Assembly (NCBI RefSeq): GCF_037893015.1
Contig: NC_133660.1
Span: 167,030,363-167,094,362 of the forward strand
Direction: 5' to 3'
DNA length: 64,000 nt
From: Macrotis lagotis
Lineage: Eukaryota > Chordata > Mammalia > Peramelemorphia > Peramelidae
In this document: positions 47,165-57,734 of the stretch, piece after piece
Layout of the letters: each line of letters begins with the position of its first letter
Position numbering within the stretch: the first letter of the stretch is position 1
Translations under genes and position numbers: made by a program
Notes under the pieces: generated by a model
What the model saw: the letters and a program-made list of their open reading frames with translations, nothing else
Told to the model about the DNA's origin: nothing
Databases searched by the model: none

Positions 47165-47506
47165 TTTTTAATTTAAATTTATTTTTATTAAAGATATTAT
47201 TTGAGTTTTACATCTTTCCCCCAATCTTGCTTCCCTCCCCCTCACCCCACAGAAAGCACTCTGTCAGTCTTTACTTTGTTTCCATGTTGTACCTTGATCC
47301 AAATTGGGTGTGATGAGAGAGAACTCATATCCTTTAAAGAGAAGAGAAGTCTAAAAGGTAACAAGATCAGACAATAAGTTATCTGTTTTTTTCTAAATTA
47401 AAGGGAATAGTCCTTGCACTTTGTTCAAACTCCACAGCTCCTTATCTGGATACAGATGGTACTCTCCTTTGCAGACAGCCCAGAATTGTTCCTGATTGTT
47501 GCACTG
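47165..47506 (-). mobile_element. 5'-truncated L1 insertion (3' UTR only)
   Basis: 342-base antisense L1 3' end with an A-rich tail at the left. It is bracketed by identical TCCATCTCTTATT (47152-47164 and 47507-47519). It is the best-preserved L1 border in the window and so probably among the younger ones. Confidence 0.93.
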
Positions 47507-47819
47507 TCCATCTCTTATTGTAAGTCAAACTCTAATTCTATCTTATTTTATAGATGTTATGGATCAGGACTAGTTTGGTGATTGTGGATAGAAAGAGTGA
47601 GACAATTGGGAGAGATGTGGGATATAAAAAGCATGGCAATTGATTATCTATGGAAGAATGTGGGCAAAAGGTTTAGGGAAGTTTCTAAGACTACACACCT
47701 CTGTAACTTGGAGAGTAGTGGGGCCTTTGACAGAAAAGAGGATGAATGTGAGAACATAGATCTTTTAAAAAAAACTTTTAAAAAGTTTTCCATTAGTTTA
47801 TTTAGTATTTTATTTTTCC

Positions 47820-48240
47820 TGTTAGGAGATTCTTAATATTGGTTTTTAAAATTGTTTTCAAATTTTTTCTCTTCTTCCCTTCCTCCCCAATACCCCCATT
47901 GAAAAAAGTAAGCAATTAGATATTGGTTATACATACAAAGTTATGCAAAACATATCCATAATAGTCACGTTGTGAAAGAAACATAGAACTCCCCAAAAAA
48001 CCTCAAGAAAAATAGTTTAAAAAGTGTGCTTCAATCTGTATTCAGACACCATCAATTCTTTCTCTGAGAATGGATAGCATTTTTCCTTCTAAGTCCTTCA
48101 GAGTCATCTTAGATTGTTGTGTTGCTGAGAATAAGTTGTTCACAGCTGATCATCTCACAATAATGTTATTTCTTTGGAAACAGCACACTTCATTTTTACA
48201 TCAGCTTATTAAATCTTCCTGAGAGCATCCTGGAGAAAGA
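47820..48240 (-). mobile_element. L1/HAL1-type 3' UTR fragment
   Basis: Antisense: AAAGTAAGCAATTAGATATTGGTTATACATAC, CACGTTGTGAAAGAAACATAGAAC and CTTCAATCTGTATTCAGACACC. Same class as 5600 and 7755. Confidence 0.65.
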
Positions 48241-48439
48241 ACATAGTTCTTGTCACATAGTTGGAGTTTAATAAATATTGGTCAATTTAAGACTGAATCA
48301 GTTGGGACCTGATGGACTCATTTTATTTCCAAACTCCATAGAATCTGCTTTCGCAACCTAAGTTTTGATAGAGGGTATATAGAATGATATACTATAAATA
48401 ATGTTGCTAGCCTAATAAATGTGTATAAGTAAGGTTGCC

Positions 48440-48850
48440 CTTTGGTTTGTGGTCACAGTGGCTGTTTTCTGAACCTGTTTCACTGTTTGTAGCTCTGCCT
48501 TATCACTGTAGCTTTTGCCCATCTCTTCTCAGTAACTGGGACCAGCTTTTCTGGTTGCCACGCTCATTTGTTGTGTCCATCCATTGTTGCATCTCTCTTC
48601 TCTAGCCTTGAAGTGCTGCTTCCCTGTGCCTTTAAAACATTTCCTTTTCCCACCCTGCTGGCAATCACTGAGTCAGCTCACCTTACAACAGCTGCGCATA
48701 CGCTCTGCTGGCATCCTTGCTTCATACATGTCCAGACCAGCCGAGGGGTGCTGGAACAAGTCTTCCTTCAGAGAGCTAGTTGGTGCCAGCTGATGCCCTA
48801 TTGGTCATCCTGGCTCATCAGCTATTGCTTATAGCTGGAACTGATCAGTC
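48440..48850. other. Unclassified moderately GC-rich segment
   Basis: Stands out from its AT-rich surroundings. Overlapping 69- and 88-codon open stretches (48568-48834) show no family I recognise. It could be an old retrocopy, an LTR or unique sequence. Confidence 0.35.
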
Positions 48851-48869
48851 TCCTTGAGAAGCAAACAGT

Positions 48870-49060
48870 GGAAAGGGTGTTGGATCCGTAATGAAGCTAC
48901 TTGGGGTCAGACGTGATTCTGCTACTTTATTTCTTGTGTGATCTTAGGCAAATTACAATCTCTTTCCATCCTAATTCCTGATACATAAAATAATAACCTT
49001 GTTATTATTGATGAGTTCTAGGGTTTCTTTCAGTTTTATGTTCAAGATCCTATGATCCTG
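48870..49060 (+). repeat. MIR element
   Basis: Sense MIR: GTGTTGGATCCGTAATG, CTTGTGTGATCTTAGGCAAATTAC, AGTTCTAGGGTTTCTTTC. Confidence 0.6.
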
Positions 49061-49189
49061 AATAGAAGATGTGGGACTGTCAGTTAATTTTGGCTGACAT
49101 GAATGAATGGTACAGGATAAGCAGGTATGAATGAGCTACAACAGTTTAAATGATGACATTTCATTTTCTTCCTTCCCCTCTCTCAATCT

Positions 49190-49530
49190 CCATCTCTTCG
49201 AAATTTTTCTGTTTTTGAAGATGGTGACAACATCCTTCCAGAGACCCAAGTTCACAGCCCCAGTGTGACTTTGACTCCTCACCCTCCCTCCACCCATATA
49301 TCCAATTAGTTATCATTTTGTTATTTCTACTTCCACATGTCTCTTAACTGTTTCCTTTCGATGGATATAGTCACCATCCTAGTTTAGTTGCCTGGACTAT
49401 CAAGATCTTCTTAATTGGTCTCCTTACTCAAGTCTCTCTCCATCCAGGTTGTCTTCTACCTTCTATATAATTGCCAAAATGATATTTCTAAGAGCTCAGA
49501 TCTTCCTAAACTTCAGGGACTATTGATTTT
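49190..49530 (+). repeat. L2-class LINE fragment
   Basis: Sense pattern: GCCTGGACTATCAAGATCTTCTTAATTGGTCTCC, CCATCCAGGTTGTC and TGATATTTCTAAGAGCTCAG. Confidence 0.5.
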
Positions 49531-49599
49531 AGGATCAAATGTTATTTCATTTTTATCTTTTTAAAATTTTCTATTTTGAGTGTTTTGGAATCAGGATGA

Positions 49600-49780
49600 A
49601 TTTTCTTTCTGAGTTCAAATCTGGCCTCAGATGCTTACTTAACCCCGTTTGCTTTAGTTTCCTCATCTGTAAAATGAGCTGCAGAAGGAAATGGCAAACC
49701 TCCAATATCTCTGCCAAGAAAATTCCAAACGGGGTCATGAAGAATCAGACACAACTGAAACGTCTGAACAAGTACAAGAA
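49600..49780 (+). mobile_element. RTE-tailed CORE-SINE, 5' truncated
   Basis: TCTGAGTTCAAATCTGGCCTCAGATGC, CORE deleted, then CCTCATCTGTAAAATGAGCTG and the RTE tail AAATGGCAAACCTCC..AAACGGGGTCATGAAGAATCAG. The 'head' homologous to the sister copy at 51315-51568 lies 300 bases downstream instead of upstream. Confidence 0.85.
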
Positions 49781-49787
49781 AATTTTT

Positions 49788-49973
49788 GGAGGACTACGAT
49801 CCAAATCAAGTACTTACTAAGTTTAAGCCTCAAATATTATGTAAAGAAAAAGTCTTAAATAATTTTTAAACTTTTCCTAAAGTAGTTACTATACAGAGTA
49901 AAGGGAGATAGCTTCAGTGGCTAGAGTTCCAGAACTCAAATCAGAAAAGACTCTCCTATGACTATTAACATGG
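49788..49973 (+). repeat. Left arm of a roughly 180-bp inverted repeat
   Basis: Matches the reverse complement of 51505-51676 with about ten differences by eye. It covers a non-SINE block (from GGACTACGATCC to CTATACAGAGTA) plus a SINE head (GCTTCAGTGGCTAGAGTTCC). The arms are 1.5 kb apart. Confidence 0.9.
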
Positions 49974-49977
49974 TTTT

Positions 49978-49996
49978 ACATACATACATATGTGTA

Positions 49997-50042
<46 letters not shown>
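49978..50042. repeat. (TA/TG)n microsatellite
   Basis: ACATACATATGTGTATATATG followed by a pure TA run. Confidence 0.95.
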
Positions 50043-50045
<3 letters not shown>

Positions 50046-50092
50046 TATGTAAGTTAATACCTACATTTTGGGAGTATGCTCAAACTTTCATT

Positions 50093-50242
50093 TTTTTTCT
50101 TATGTTTTTGTAAGGCGGTGGGGTTAAGTGGCTTGCCCAAGGCCACACAGCTAGGTAATTATTAAGTCTGAGGTCGGATTTGAACTCAGGTCCTCCTGAC
50201 TCCAGGGCTGGTGCTCTATCCACTGCGCCACCTAGCTGCCCC
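50093..50242 (-). mobile_element. CORE-SINE with target-site duplication
   Basis: Antisense copy between the arms of the inverted repeat, flanked by TGCTCAAACTTTCATT (50077-50092) and the same 16 bases with one change (50243-50258). Confidence 0.94.
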
Positions 50243-50444
50243 TGCTCAAACATTCATTGAAGAAATAGACAATAAAAATTTTTATCTGAATTAGGGTAAA
50301 AATTGTATCCATTATACTGATGGTGGGGTGTGTGATCTAAAAAGTCAATGTATTCCTGCTTAGTCTGTAGCTTACATATTTGATTTGTGTAGTAAATTTG
50401 GAGATTGTCAGATGTGGTAAGGAGTCTTGATGTAAGAAATATAG

Positions 50445-50580
50445 CTTCAATTATTAGCTAGATGGAACTGTGTGTCCTTTAACAAATTATTTCTCTTTTC
50501 TTGGTCATCATTTCTGATTCTGCAAAATGAAGATACTAGACTTGGTGACCTCTGAGGCCCTTTCCATTTCTTAATCTATG
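50445..50580 (+). repeat. MIR element
   Basis: Sense MIR: AACTGTGTGTCCTTTAACAAATTATTTC, GATTCTGCAAAATGAAGATACTAGAC, CTCTGAGGCCCTTTCC. Confidence 0.6.
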
Positions 50581-50992
50581 ATGCCAAGTCTAGAGCCCTG
50601 GAACATAAAAATAGAATCAAGATCTAAATGGATTTTGAGGTAAAGCTTCTTTATTACCAGCTGTGGCCTGGCATTTGGAATGTTTTGTCAATTGTTCTTC
50701 CTAGGGGAAATGATAAGAAATCCTATTGATTTGGCAGCTTAACAACTGCATTTTTTTCCTTATCCCCTCATTTCAATCTCTCAGTGAGATTTAAAGAAAA
50801 CAGACCTAAAAATCCCCAAATCAATTTAAAAATTAGTTTTTTATGTTTGTCTCTGCTATGCCCTGTTGTGTAATATAAAGAATAATTCCTTCCTTTGTGG
50901 ATTTATTAATTAAGAAGGTTTGGAGACTACTGAAAATAAACAAAATAGCTATACATTCATCTCTATTCAACTCAAGTATTCATTAAGTAAAT
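50581..50992. other. CORIN intron 1, unassigned
   Basis: No repeat was recognised between the MIR and the next SINE. Confidence 0.4.
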
Positions 50993-50999
50993 TTTTTTT

Positions 51000-51155
51000 T
51001 AAATTTTATTTTTATTTATGGCAATGGGATTAAGTGACTTGCCCAAGGTCACACAGCTAGGCAATTATTAAATGTCTTAGATGGGATTTGAACTCAGGCT
51101 CCCCTGACTCCAGGGGTGATACTCTATCTACTGTGACACCTAACTGCCCCAACTG
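51000..51155 (-). mobile_element. Diverged CORE-SINE
   Basis: Antisense: GGCAATGGGATTAAGTGACTTGCCC to CTACTGTGACACCTAACTGCCCC. Confidence 0.88.
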
Positions 51156-51314
51156 ACTTGTTTTTTAAGGATTATATAAATACGATACATTTTATTTTCT
51201 CTATATGATTCCTTTGCAGCCTTTGATAGTAATTAAAAAATGAACATTCAATTCTGCATTACCATTATATTTCAAGATCAGTAGGAAAAAATTTTCATGT
51301 CATTAATGAACATA

Positions 51315-51568
51315 TTTCTTGAGCTCTTTCAGTTACATCTGACTCTTTGGGACACCATTTGGGCTTTTCTTGGCAAAGATACTGGAATGGATTGCTATTT
51401 CTTTCTGTAATTCATTTTACAGAGGAGAAACTGAGACAAACAGGGTTTAAGTGACTTGCCCAGAGATACAGAGCTACTAAGTGTCTGAGGCTAGATTTGA
51501 ACTCAGAAAGAAGAGTCTTTTCTGATTTGAGTTCTGAAACTCTAGCCACTGAGCCTAGCTGCCTCTAC
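51315..51568 (-). mobile_element. RTE-tailed CORE-SINE
   Basis: Antisense copy with the RTE-type tail at the left (TCTGACTCTTTGGGACACCATTTGGG..TTGGCAAAGATACTGG) and the head at the right (CCACTGAGCCTAGCTGCC). An extra segment, GAGTCTTTTCTGATTTGAG, lies between head and body, also seen in the left-arm copy. Confidence 0.88.
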
Positions 51569-51676
51569 TCTGTATAGTAACTGCTTTAGGAAAAGTTTAA
51601 AAATTATTTAAGACTTTTTCTTTACATAATGTTTGAGGCTTAAACTTAGTAAGTACCTGATTTGGATCATAGTCCT
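51505..51676 (-). repeat. Right arm of the inverted repeat
   Basis: Reverse-complement partner of 49788-49973. It overlaps the head of the SINE at 51315-51568 and then extends about 110 bases into non-SINE sequence. Confidence 0.9.
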
Positions 51677-51784
51677 CTAATCTTTAAGAACTGTGCCAAA
51701 AAATTTAATGTTGAGGAGTGTGGTGGGGCAAAGATGTAACAGCACAATTATATTTTTCCCTGGAGGTCACTAATACTAAAATCA

Positions 51785-51965
51785 AAAGGAGCTCAATGGA
51801 GCTGAGAAAACACTGGTTTTTGGAGTCAGAAATTCTGGGGTCAGATCCCACTTCTTGAGACACTGATCAAGTCACTTAACTTTGCTAGTCTCAGTTTCTT
51901 CATCTGTAAAAAGTAGGAGACGAACCAGATGGTTTGTAAAGTACCTTCCAGGTCTAGTATCCCAG
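51785..51965 (+). repeat. MIR element
   Basis: Sense MIR: TTGGAGTCAGAAATTCTGGGG, AGTCACTTAACTTTGCTAGTCTC, TCATCTGTAAAAAGTAGG. Confidence 0.7.
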
Positions 51966-53039
51966 GATGCTGAATAGTACTATCATCTTAATATATGAAA
52001 TTAGCTTCTGTGAGCAGATAGTGATGGTGACAGTAGCCTCCAGCTTCTTCCACTTCCCAGCTTGGAGTGGAGGGAGAATATTAAGAAAGAGTTCTCCCTC
52101 AAAGAGGAAGCCTAATATATCTGAGAGGTCAGGTTATTTCTTTGGTGCAAAGTTTTGTTGTGGTTGTTTTTAAATGGAGCATTGCATTTTCATGGGCCAA
52201 CCTTGTTATGCTTTTCATTCTAAGGAGAAAAGGGGTATGTGAATCTTGAGCTCTCTGATGTCTCAGCTAAAAATACCTTTTTTGCCCACAGTTAAGCGGA
52301 GCTCTCAGATTTCTCAGCCAGTATGAATCCCTCAACTTAAGAATGCCACAGTGGAAAGTCTAAATGTAGAAAATTCCATGTTAAAAATATGACTGGGGAG
52401 ACCCCGCAAGGTCTGTGTACTCAGCAAATAAAGTCATATTACCATGGAGAAAGGAAAAATTCAGAGGCAGGAAGGGATTTAAGTTAATTTGAGGTTCATT
52501 CAGCAGAAGGGTTCATTTGAGATTCTACTGAGTCTCCTATTATTGGAGAGATAGGAGTGAGATGGTGGGGTTAGGAAGTTGTTCCTTCTTCCCTGAGCAA
52601 GGACTTGTGAATATTCCCAGGTCCTTAGTGCAATTTTCATTTTCTTCTCAAGCATAAAAATGAAACTAGATCATTTGTCAAAATGGAGATGATTCCTATT
52701 TGAGTAATATAAAAGGGGATAAGGATACTGGAATCTCTGACTTTGGTTTTTTTTTTTTGGATGTGAATTATCTTGATTTGACCCCAGAATTCTACTGATA
52801 AAGGGGAGATTATATTCCCATCCAATAGAATAGCCATTTTGATATTAACAGATTAGATTAGCCCCAAGTTTTCTACTTGATCATTTTAAAGAATGTATTT
52901 CATTGCTATGTCCTTTTTCTGATCAGTATAATATGAATCAGAAGGCAGCAAAGATGCTCTCCTTTGGATTAAAAAAAGTGTTCTTTTACATGAGAACATT
53001 TTAAACACATCTGCAACTGACACTCCTAATGGAAGGAAC
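51966..53039. other. CORIN intron 1, unassigned
   Basis: No repeat family or exon was recognised. Probably single-copy sequence. Confidence 0.4.
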
Positions 53040-53243
53040 ACAGTTCTTCGTATTCCATTAGTGATTTCTGTAGCATCTTTCTACTTTCTTGCAGCCTTCA
53101 GATGTCTATCTCATCCTCAAAAAAGTCTGTCTTTATCTCTCCCATTTGTGGCAAGATTCCTTGGGAAGAGCATTCATAATTAATCCTCTATTTTCTTTTT
53201 TCTTCAGTCTGACTTCATAGCTTGTCTTGAAGTTACCAGTGAT

Positions 53244-53248
<5 letters not shown>

Positions 53249-53321
<73 letters not shown>
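53249..53321. repeat. (CT)n microsatellite at a SINE tail
   Basis: About 36 CT units, the longest perfect dinucleotide array here. It lies between the left target-site duplication and the body of the antisense SINE, i.e. in the place of the poly(A) tail. Confidence 0.95.
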
Positions 53322-53322
<1 letters not shown>

Positions 53323-53464
53323 GTTTTTTCAAGGCAATGAGGTTAAGTGGCTTACCCAAGGCCAAACAGCTAGTTCATTATTAAGTGTTTGAAGTCGGAT
53401 TTGAACTCAGGTACTCCTGACTCCAGGGCCAGTGCTCTATCCACTGCATCACCTAGCCGCCCCC
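53322..53464 (-). mobile_element. CORE-SINE inserted in CR1/L3
   Basis: Antisense copy from TTTTTTCAAGGCAATGAGG to CACCTAGCCGCCCC. CCAGTGAT occurs at both ends as the target-site duplication, with the (CT)n tract inside it. Confidence 0.93.
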
Positions 53465-54169
53465 AGTGATCTCTTAATTCCTAAATCTTATGGTCTTTTT
53501 GCAGTAGTCATTCTTTTGCCCTCTGTAGTTTTGAAAACTGACCACCTCCTTGAATACTTACTTTTCTCTAGGTTTTTGCCACATTTCTCCCTCTCCTTGT
53601 TTTCTTCCTGACTGCCACTTTTCACTCTCCTTTGCTGGAACTTCATCTAAGCGGAACCTATTAATTTATGAATATCTCCCAAGCCTCTCTATCTTTGATC
53701 CTCTTATCTTCTATACAGTTTCACGTGGTGATCTTGTTAGCTTCCATGAATACAATTACCATCTCTATCATTATGATTTTCAGACTGTATATCCAACTCT
53801 AACTTCTTTTTCTGATCTCTAGTTGAGTAATCTCCAATTGCCATTTGCAAATCTTTAAAAAATAAACTCATTATCTTTTCCTCCAATATTCTCCCCTTTT
53901 ACTAATTCACAAATTTCTGTTGAAGATGTTATGTTGGAAGAGTGCTTTTAAAGTAGCATTTTGTTCTACCAAAGATGATAGTTTTATTTTTTTAACTTTT
54001 TCATTAGTTTCATGTTAATAAAGATGAAAGCCTGCTTGCTCCTTATTAATAACACTCTCATTGATGCTGCCTTTGTTGTTTGCATAGGTAATTTTCATAA
54101 ACCTTTTTTTGTAGTTAGGAAAGTAGGCATCACAGGCCGTTGATGTTCTTTCATTCAGTATTCTTTGGT

Positions 54170-54455
54170 CACTGATAGGATCATAAAATCAGAATCGGTA
54201 GTGGCTTTAGATATGATTGAATCAAACCTTACCATTTTGTAGATAAGGAAACTGAAATATAGAGATAGGAACTATCTTCTTTTCAGAACCAGCTGCTAAT
54301 TTCCTCCCCCAGTCTTAATTATTTGTTTATATCTTATTTATTCTTATATGTGTATGCTGTCTTCCATGATTGAATGTAAGCTCCATGAGGACATCTTTAT
54401 TTTGTCTTTGGTATATAGAAGATTCCTAATAACTATTTGTTGATAGATTGTTCAA
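54170..54455. repeat. MIR fragment followed by L2 3' end
   Basis: 54200-54270 is antisense MIR (CCATTTTGTAGATAAGGAAACTG). 54290-54455 is the sense L2 end (AATGTAAGCTCCATGAGGACATC, CTAATAACTATTTGTTGATAG). Confidence 0.55.
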
Positions 54456-54639
54456 AATCATAAGGCAATTAACAGAAGAAATAAGATTTGAATTCATCTT
54501 TCCATTTTATTGTGTTGTTTTGTATAGGAACATAAAGGTAATTCTCCCATTATGCTCTATAGTACTCAGGTACTTTTAAGCAATATTGTTTTAATAACAA
54601 TTATGAATGAATAAATTATTTTGACTACTATAAATACCC

Positions 54640-54965
54640 AAATTAACTATAAGGGACATAAGAAGAAAGATAGTATCTGTATCCAGAGAAAGAACTGATC
54701 AATAGAAGAATGGATAGAATAATTTTTACATATAAATGACTATTTGTGTCTAATCATAGCCATCTCTAGTGTGTGGGGAGGAAGTAGGGAACAAAAATAA
54801 GGGGAGAAAAAGAAATTTATATAATTTTGATGTATATTTGAAAAGAATAACAAATTTTACATGGTAGATTTGCAGTTTCATGTGAAATAATTTCTCCATT
54901 ATACTGTTATGAAAATATTTGTTTTATTGAATAAATTAAAAATAAAATACAGTCAAAAAGATTAT
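54640..54965 (+). mobile_element. L1 3' UTR, sense orientation
   Basis: ATCTGTATCCAGAGAAAGAACTGATC, AGCCATCTCTAGTGTGTGGGGAGG, then TCTCCATTATACTGTTATG and an AATAAATTAAAAATAAAATAC end. 5'-truncated. The only clear sense L1 inside either gene. Confidence 0.8.
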
Positions 54966-55457
54966 TTTCACATCTGAGTTCTGTAAGTAAGCAGCCTTGG
55001 ATAAGATAAGTTCAGAGGATGATCCCAAAGATGAATAAATATTTGAAACAAAAAGCTCTTGGGGGGAAAAGTTTAAAAGATTTTTTAAGGTTAGAAACTA
55101 GAGGGAAGTTAATTGTCTTCAAAGACTGAAAGGTTCTTTTTATAGAGGATAGTGACCAGCTGTTCTCAGCAGAGATTGAGAAAAGAAGGAAAGTGTTTTA
55201 AGTATAGGATGAGGGATTTATGTTAAGAGATAAGGAATGGTTTCCTGAAACTGAGAGTTGTTGAAACATTGGAATTAGTTTCTGAGAAAAGTTGTGAGAT
55301 CTTCTCTAGAGGACTTTAAGAATACATTCTTGCCTTTGTGCTTGAATTATTTTGTTGTAATGCAACCTGAAGAAATGGGTTATATGTTCTCTTGCCTTCT
55401 TTTCCCATAACTGTATTTATTATTTTAAGATTCATTTAAATACAATTATTCAGTTTA
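54966..55457. other. CORIN intron 1, unassigned
   Basis: A/G-rich. The part at 55130-55330 (AGAGGATAGTGACCAGCTGTTCTC..) may be an old repeat. Not classified. Confidence 0.35.
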
Positions 55458-55470
55458 GGTATTTTTTATT

Positions 55471-55620
55471 TTATTTTAGGTTTTTGCAAGGCAAATGGGG
55501 TTAAGTGGCTTGCCCAAGGCCACACAGCTAGGTATTATTAAATGTCTGAGGCCGAATTTGAACTCAGGTACTCCTGACTCCAGGGCCAGTGCTCTATCCA
55601 CTGCACCACCTAGCCGCCCC
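55471..55620 (-). mobile_element. CORE-SINE with target-site duplication
   Basis: Antisense copy flanked by GGTATTTTTTATT (55458-55470 and 55621-55633). Confidence 0.94.
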
Positions 55621-55829
55621 GGTATTTTTTATTAATAGATGTTTAAGAAGAACTATAATTTTTTAAACAAAACAAACTTGCATGCAATCTGTGTAAATTC
55701 AGATTCTGGGTACCAAGATAAGAACTTTCCTGAACGGAAAGCCTTAAAGAGTAATATCTCAAATATGTATTAAATTATAATTTACAAAGCATTTTCCTCT
55801 CCCATGTATATCCATGTTATCTCCCTTAG

Positions 55830-55945
55830 TAGAATGTTATCTTTTTAAGGACATTTTGCTGTGTCTTTGCTAGCAGTGTCTAGCACAATAAATATCTGAA
55901 ATGTAATAGGTGCCAAATATATGTTTGTTGATTGATCTGTAAAAT
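55830..55945 (+). repeat. L2 3' end
   Basis: TAGCAGTGTCTAGCACAATAAATATCTGAAATG and AATAGGTGCCAAATATATGTTTG. Confidence 0.5.
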
Positions 55946-56974
55946 GAAAGGGTTCAATTAAATCAGGAATTCTCAATCTTTTCTGTTTTTGTGAACTCTT
56001 GTCATCTGGTGGAGCCTTTTGGATCCTTTGTCCAAAAATTGTTCTTAAACGTATAAAATAAAAAATTAGGATTAAAAACAAACCATAGATGAATAGAAAT
56101 AAAAATATAATTATTCTTCCATTCAGTTTTGTAGATCCTCTGAAAATCTATCCCAAGTCAAGAGTCTTTGGACTAAATAATCTGTAAGGTCCCTTATGTA
56201 GTTCATCTGAGCTTGAAATTGAATTCATTGAGCACCTCAACTTATTTTGCCTTTTAACTATCCAAATGCTATCCTTATAGGATTATGCTTCTACTTTGTA
56301 GTCATCCTCAATTAGGAAATCCTTCTTCTGTCTCCCTCATGTGAGATAAAATTTTGAATAGGTAATAGCTTCAAATTCCTGAATTTCCTCATATGAGCTG
56401 ATCTTATTAATGTGAAATGTGCTCCATTATTTCCTTTATCCATTGCTTCTTCCAGCACTTAAACTCTTCTAGACATATTTTAGTAATAAGTACAAACCTA
56501 CAAAGTCTTAGTTTATGAATCGAAAGAAGGGGCTCTGTCTCCACTTCAGTTGATGTAGTCACAGAAGGTGCTTAATGTAATCATAAAGTGTCAATAAAGG
56601 AAGTGTTAAGGAGTTTATTTCCTATAACTCCACAAAGATGTGTGAATAAATTTCTTAATCATCTTAGAAAGATTAAAGGACCTTAGTGATTGGATGATGG
56701 CAAGTGACTCTTTCGAGAAAATATCCTTTTAATGCCTTCAGGAATTGCTTGAACATATGTGTATACACCCACCATGTGCATACACCCCACACGCATTGGG
56801 GGGGAAAGCATACCATTGGCCAAGGAATTTGAAAATTAGTGATAGTTGTTGAAGGATCTTAAATTATGCTTGTCATGTAGTCGGTGTTTAAATAACATTT
56901 TTTGAAAGAGACTAGTGGGGAGTAAGGGGCAGAGAGAATTTTCCTTTCCCAATATACACCCAAACACATATACA

Positions 56975-56977
56975 AAC

Positions 56978-57013
<36 letters not shown>
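56975..57013. repeat. (CA)n microsatellite
   Basis: About 17 CA units. Confidence 0.96.
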
Positions 57014-57018
<5 letters not shown>

Positions 57019-57059
57019 CATCCTGGTGAGGTCAGCAGAGATACTAGATTAACAGTGTC

Positions 57060-57190
57060 CTGAAGACTAGATCTAGTCTTAGCCCTACTGCTAATTAACT
57101 GTTAATTCCTGGGACTTCTACGTAAAATAAAAAAGCTGTATGAGGTGATCTCTTAGGACCTTTGCAGTTCTAACATCTAACACGCAGCAT
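57060..57190 (+). repeat. MIR-like repeat, copy 1 of a local pair
   Basis: GTCTTAGCCCTACTGCTAATTAACTGTTAATTCCTGGGACT and TGTATGAGGTGATCTCTTAGGACC match 59345-59470 closely, including a block not in ordinary MIR. Confidence 0.65.
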
Positions 57191-57339
57191 CTAACAGATG
57201 CTCCCCATCTGTTGGGGAGCAGAGATATATACATATACAGAGAGACAGATAATAATGACTAGTATCAATATGTTTTTAATATTAATTGTCAATATACTTT
57301 AAGATGGGGAAAAAAAGAAGTGCTCTACATGGATTATCT

Positions 57340-57500
57340 TACTTATTTAAGGCAATGGCAATTCACATATCTTTGTGGGGTTAAATGACTTGCCTAAGGT
57401 CATACAACTAGGTAATTTTTAAGTGTCTGAAGTCACATTTGAATTTAGGTCCTCTGACTCCAGGGCCAGTGCTCTATCCACTGTGCTACATAGCTGCCCC
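57340..57500 (-). mobile_element. Diverged CORE-SINE
   Basis: Antisense: GGTTAAATGACTTGCCTAAGG to CACTGTGCTACATAGCTGCCCC. The tail side carries an extra stretch. Confidence 0.85.
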
Positions 57501-57734
57501 TGTAAGGATTATTTCATTTGATCCTCATGTTAACCATACAAGCTACCTGCTATTTTTATTCTGATTTTATAGGTGAAGTTACAGATTGAACTTCAGACCT
57601 CAAATTGTCTGAAAGGCATCAGGATCATATAACTGACAAGTATCTGAGAGGAAATTTGAGATCAGGCCTATTTAATTTCAAATCTAGCTCTCTATGACTT
57701 ACATGCATCTTACAGATAACCATGCAAAAGGAAA

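Larger units (their letters stand above)
53040..53830 (+). mobile_element. CR1/L3-class LINE RT fragment
   Basis: Sense orientation, split by a SINE. The sequence before it (TTGTCTTGAAGTTACCAGTGAT) continues after it (AGTGATCTCTTAATTCC), followed by a decayed RT region whose translation near 53550-53820 reads CHFSLSFAG and DLVSFHEYNYHLYHYDFQ (the latter in place of the catalytic YADD box). A different copy from 45610. Confidence 0.7.
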
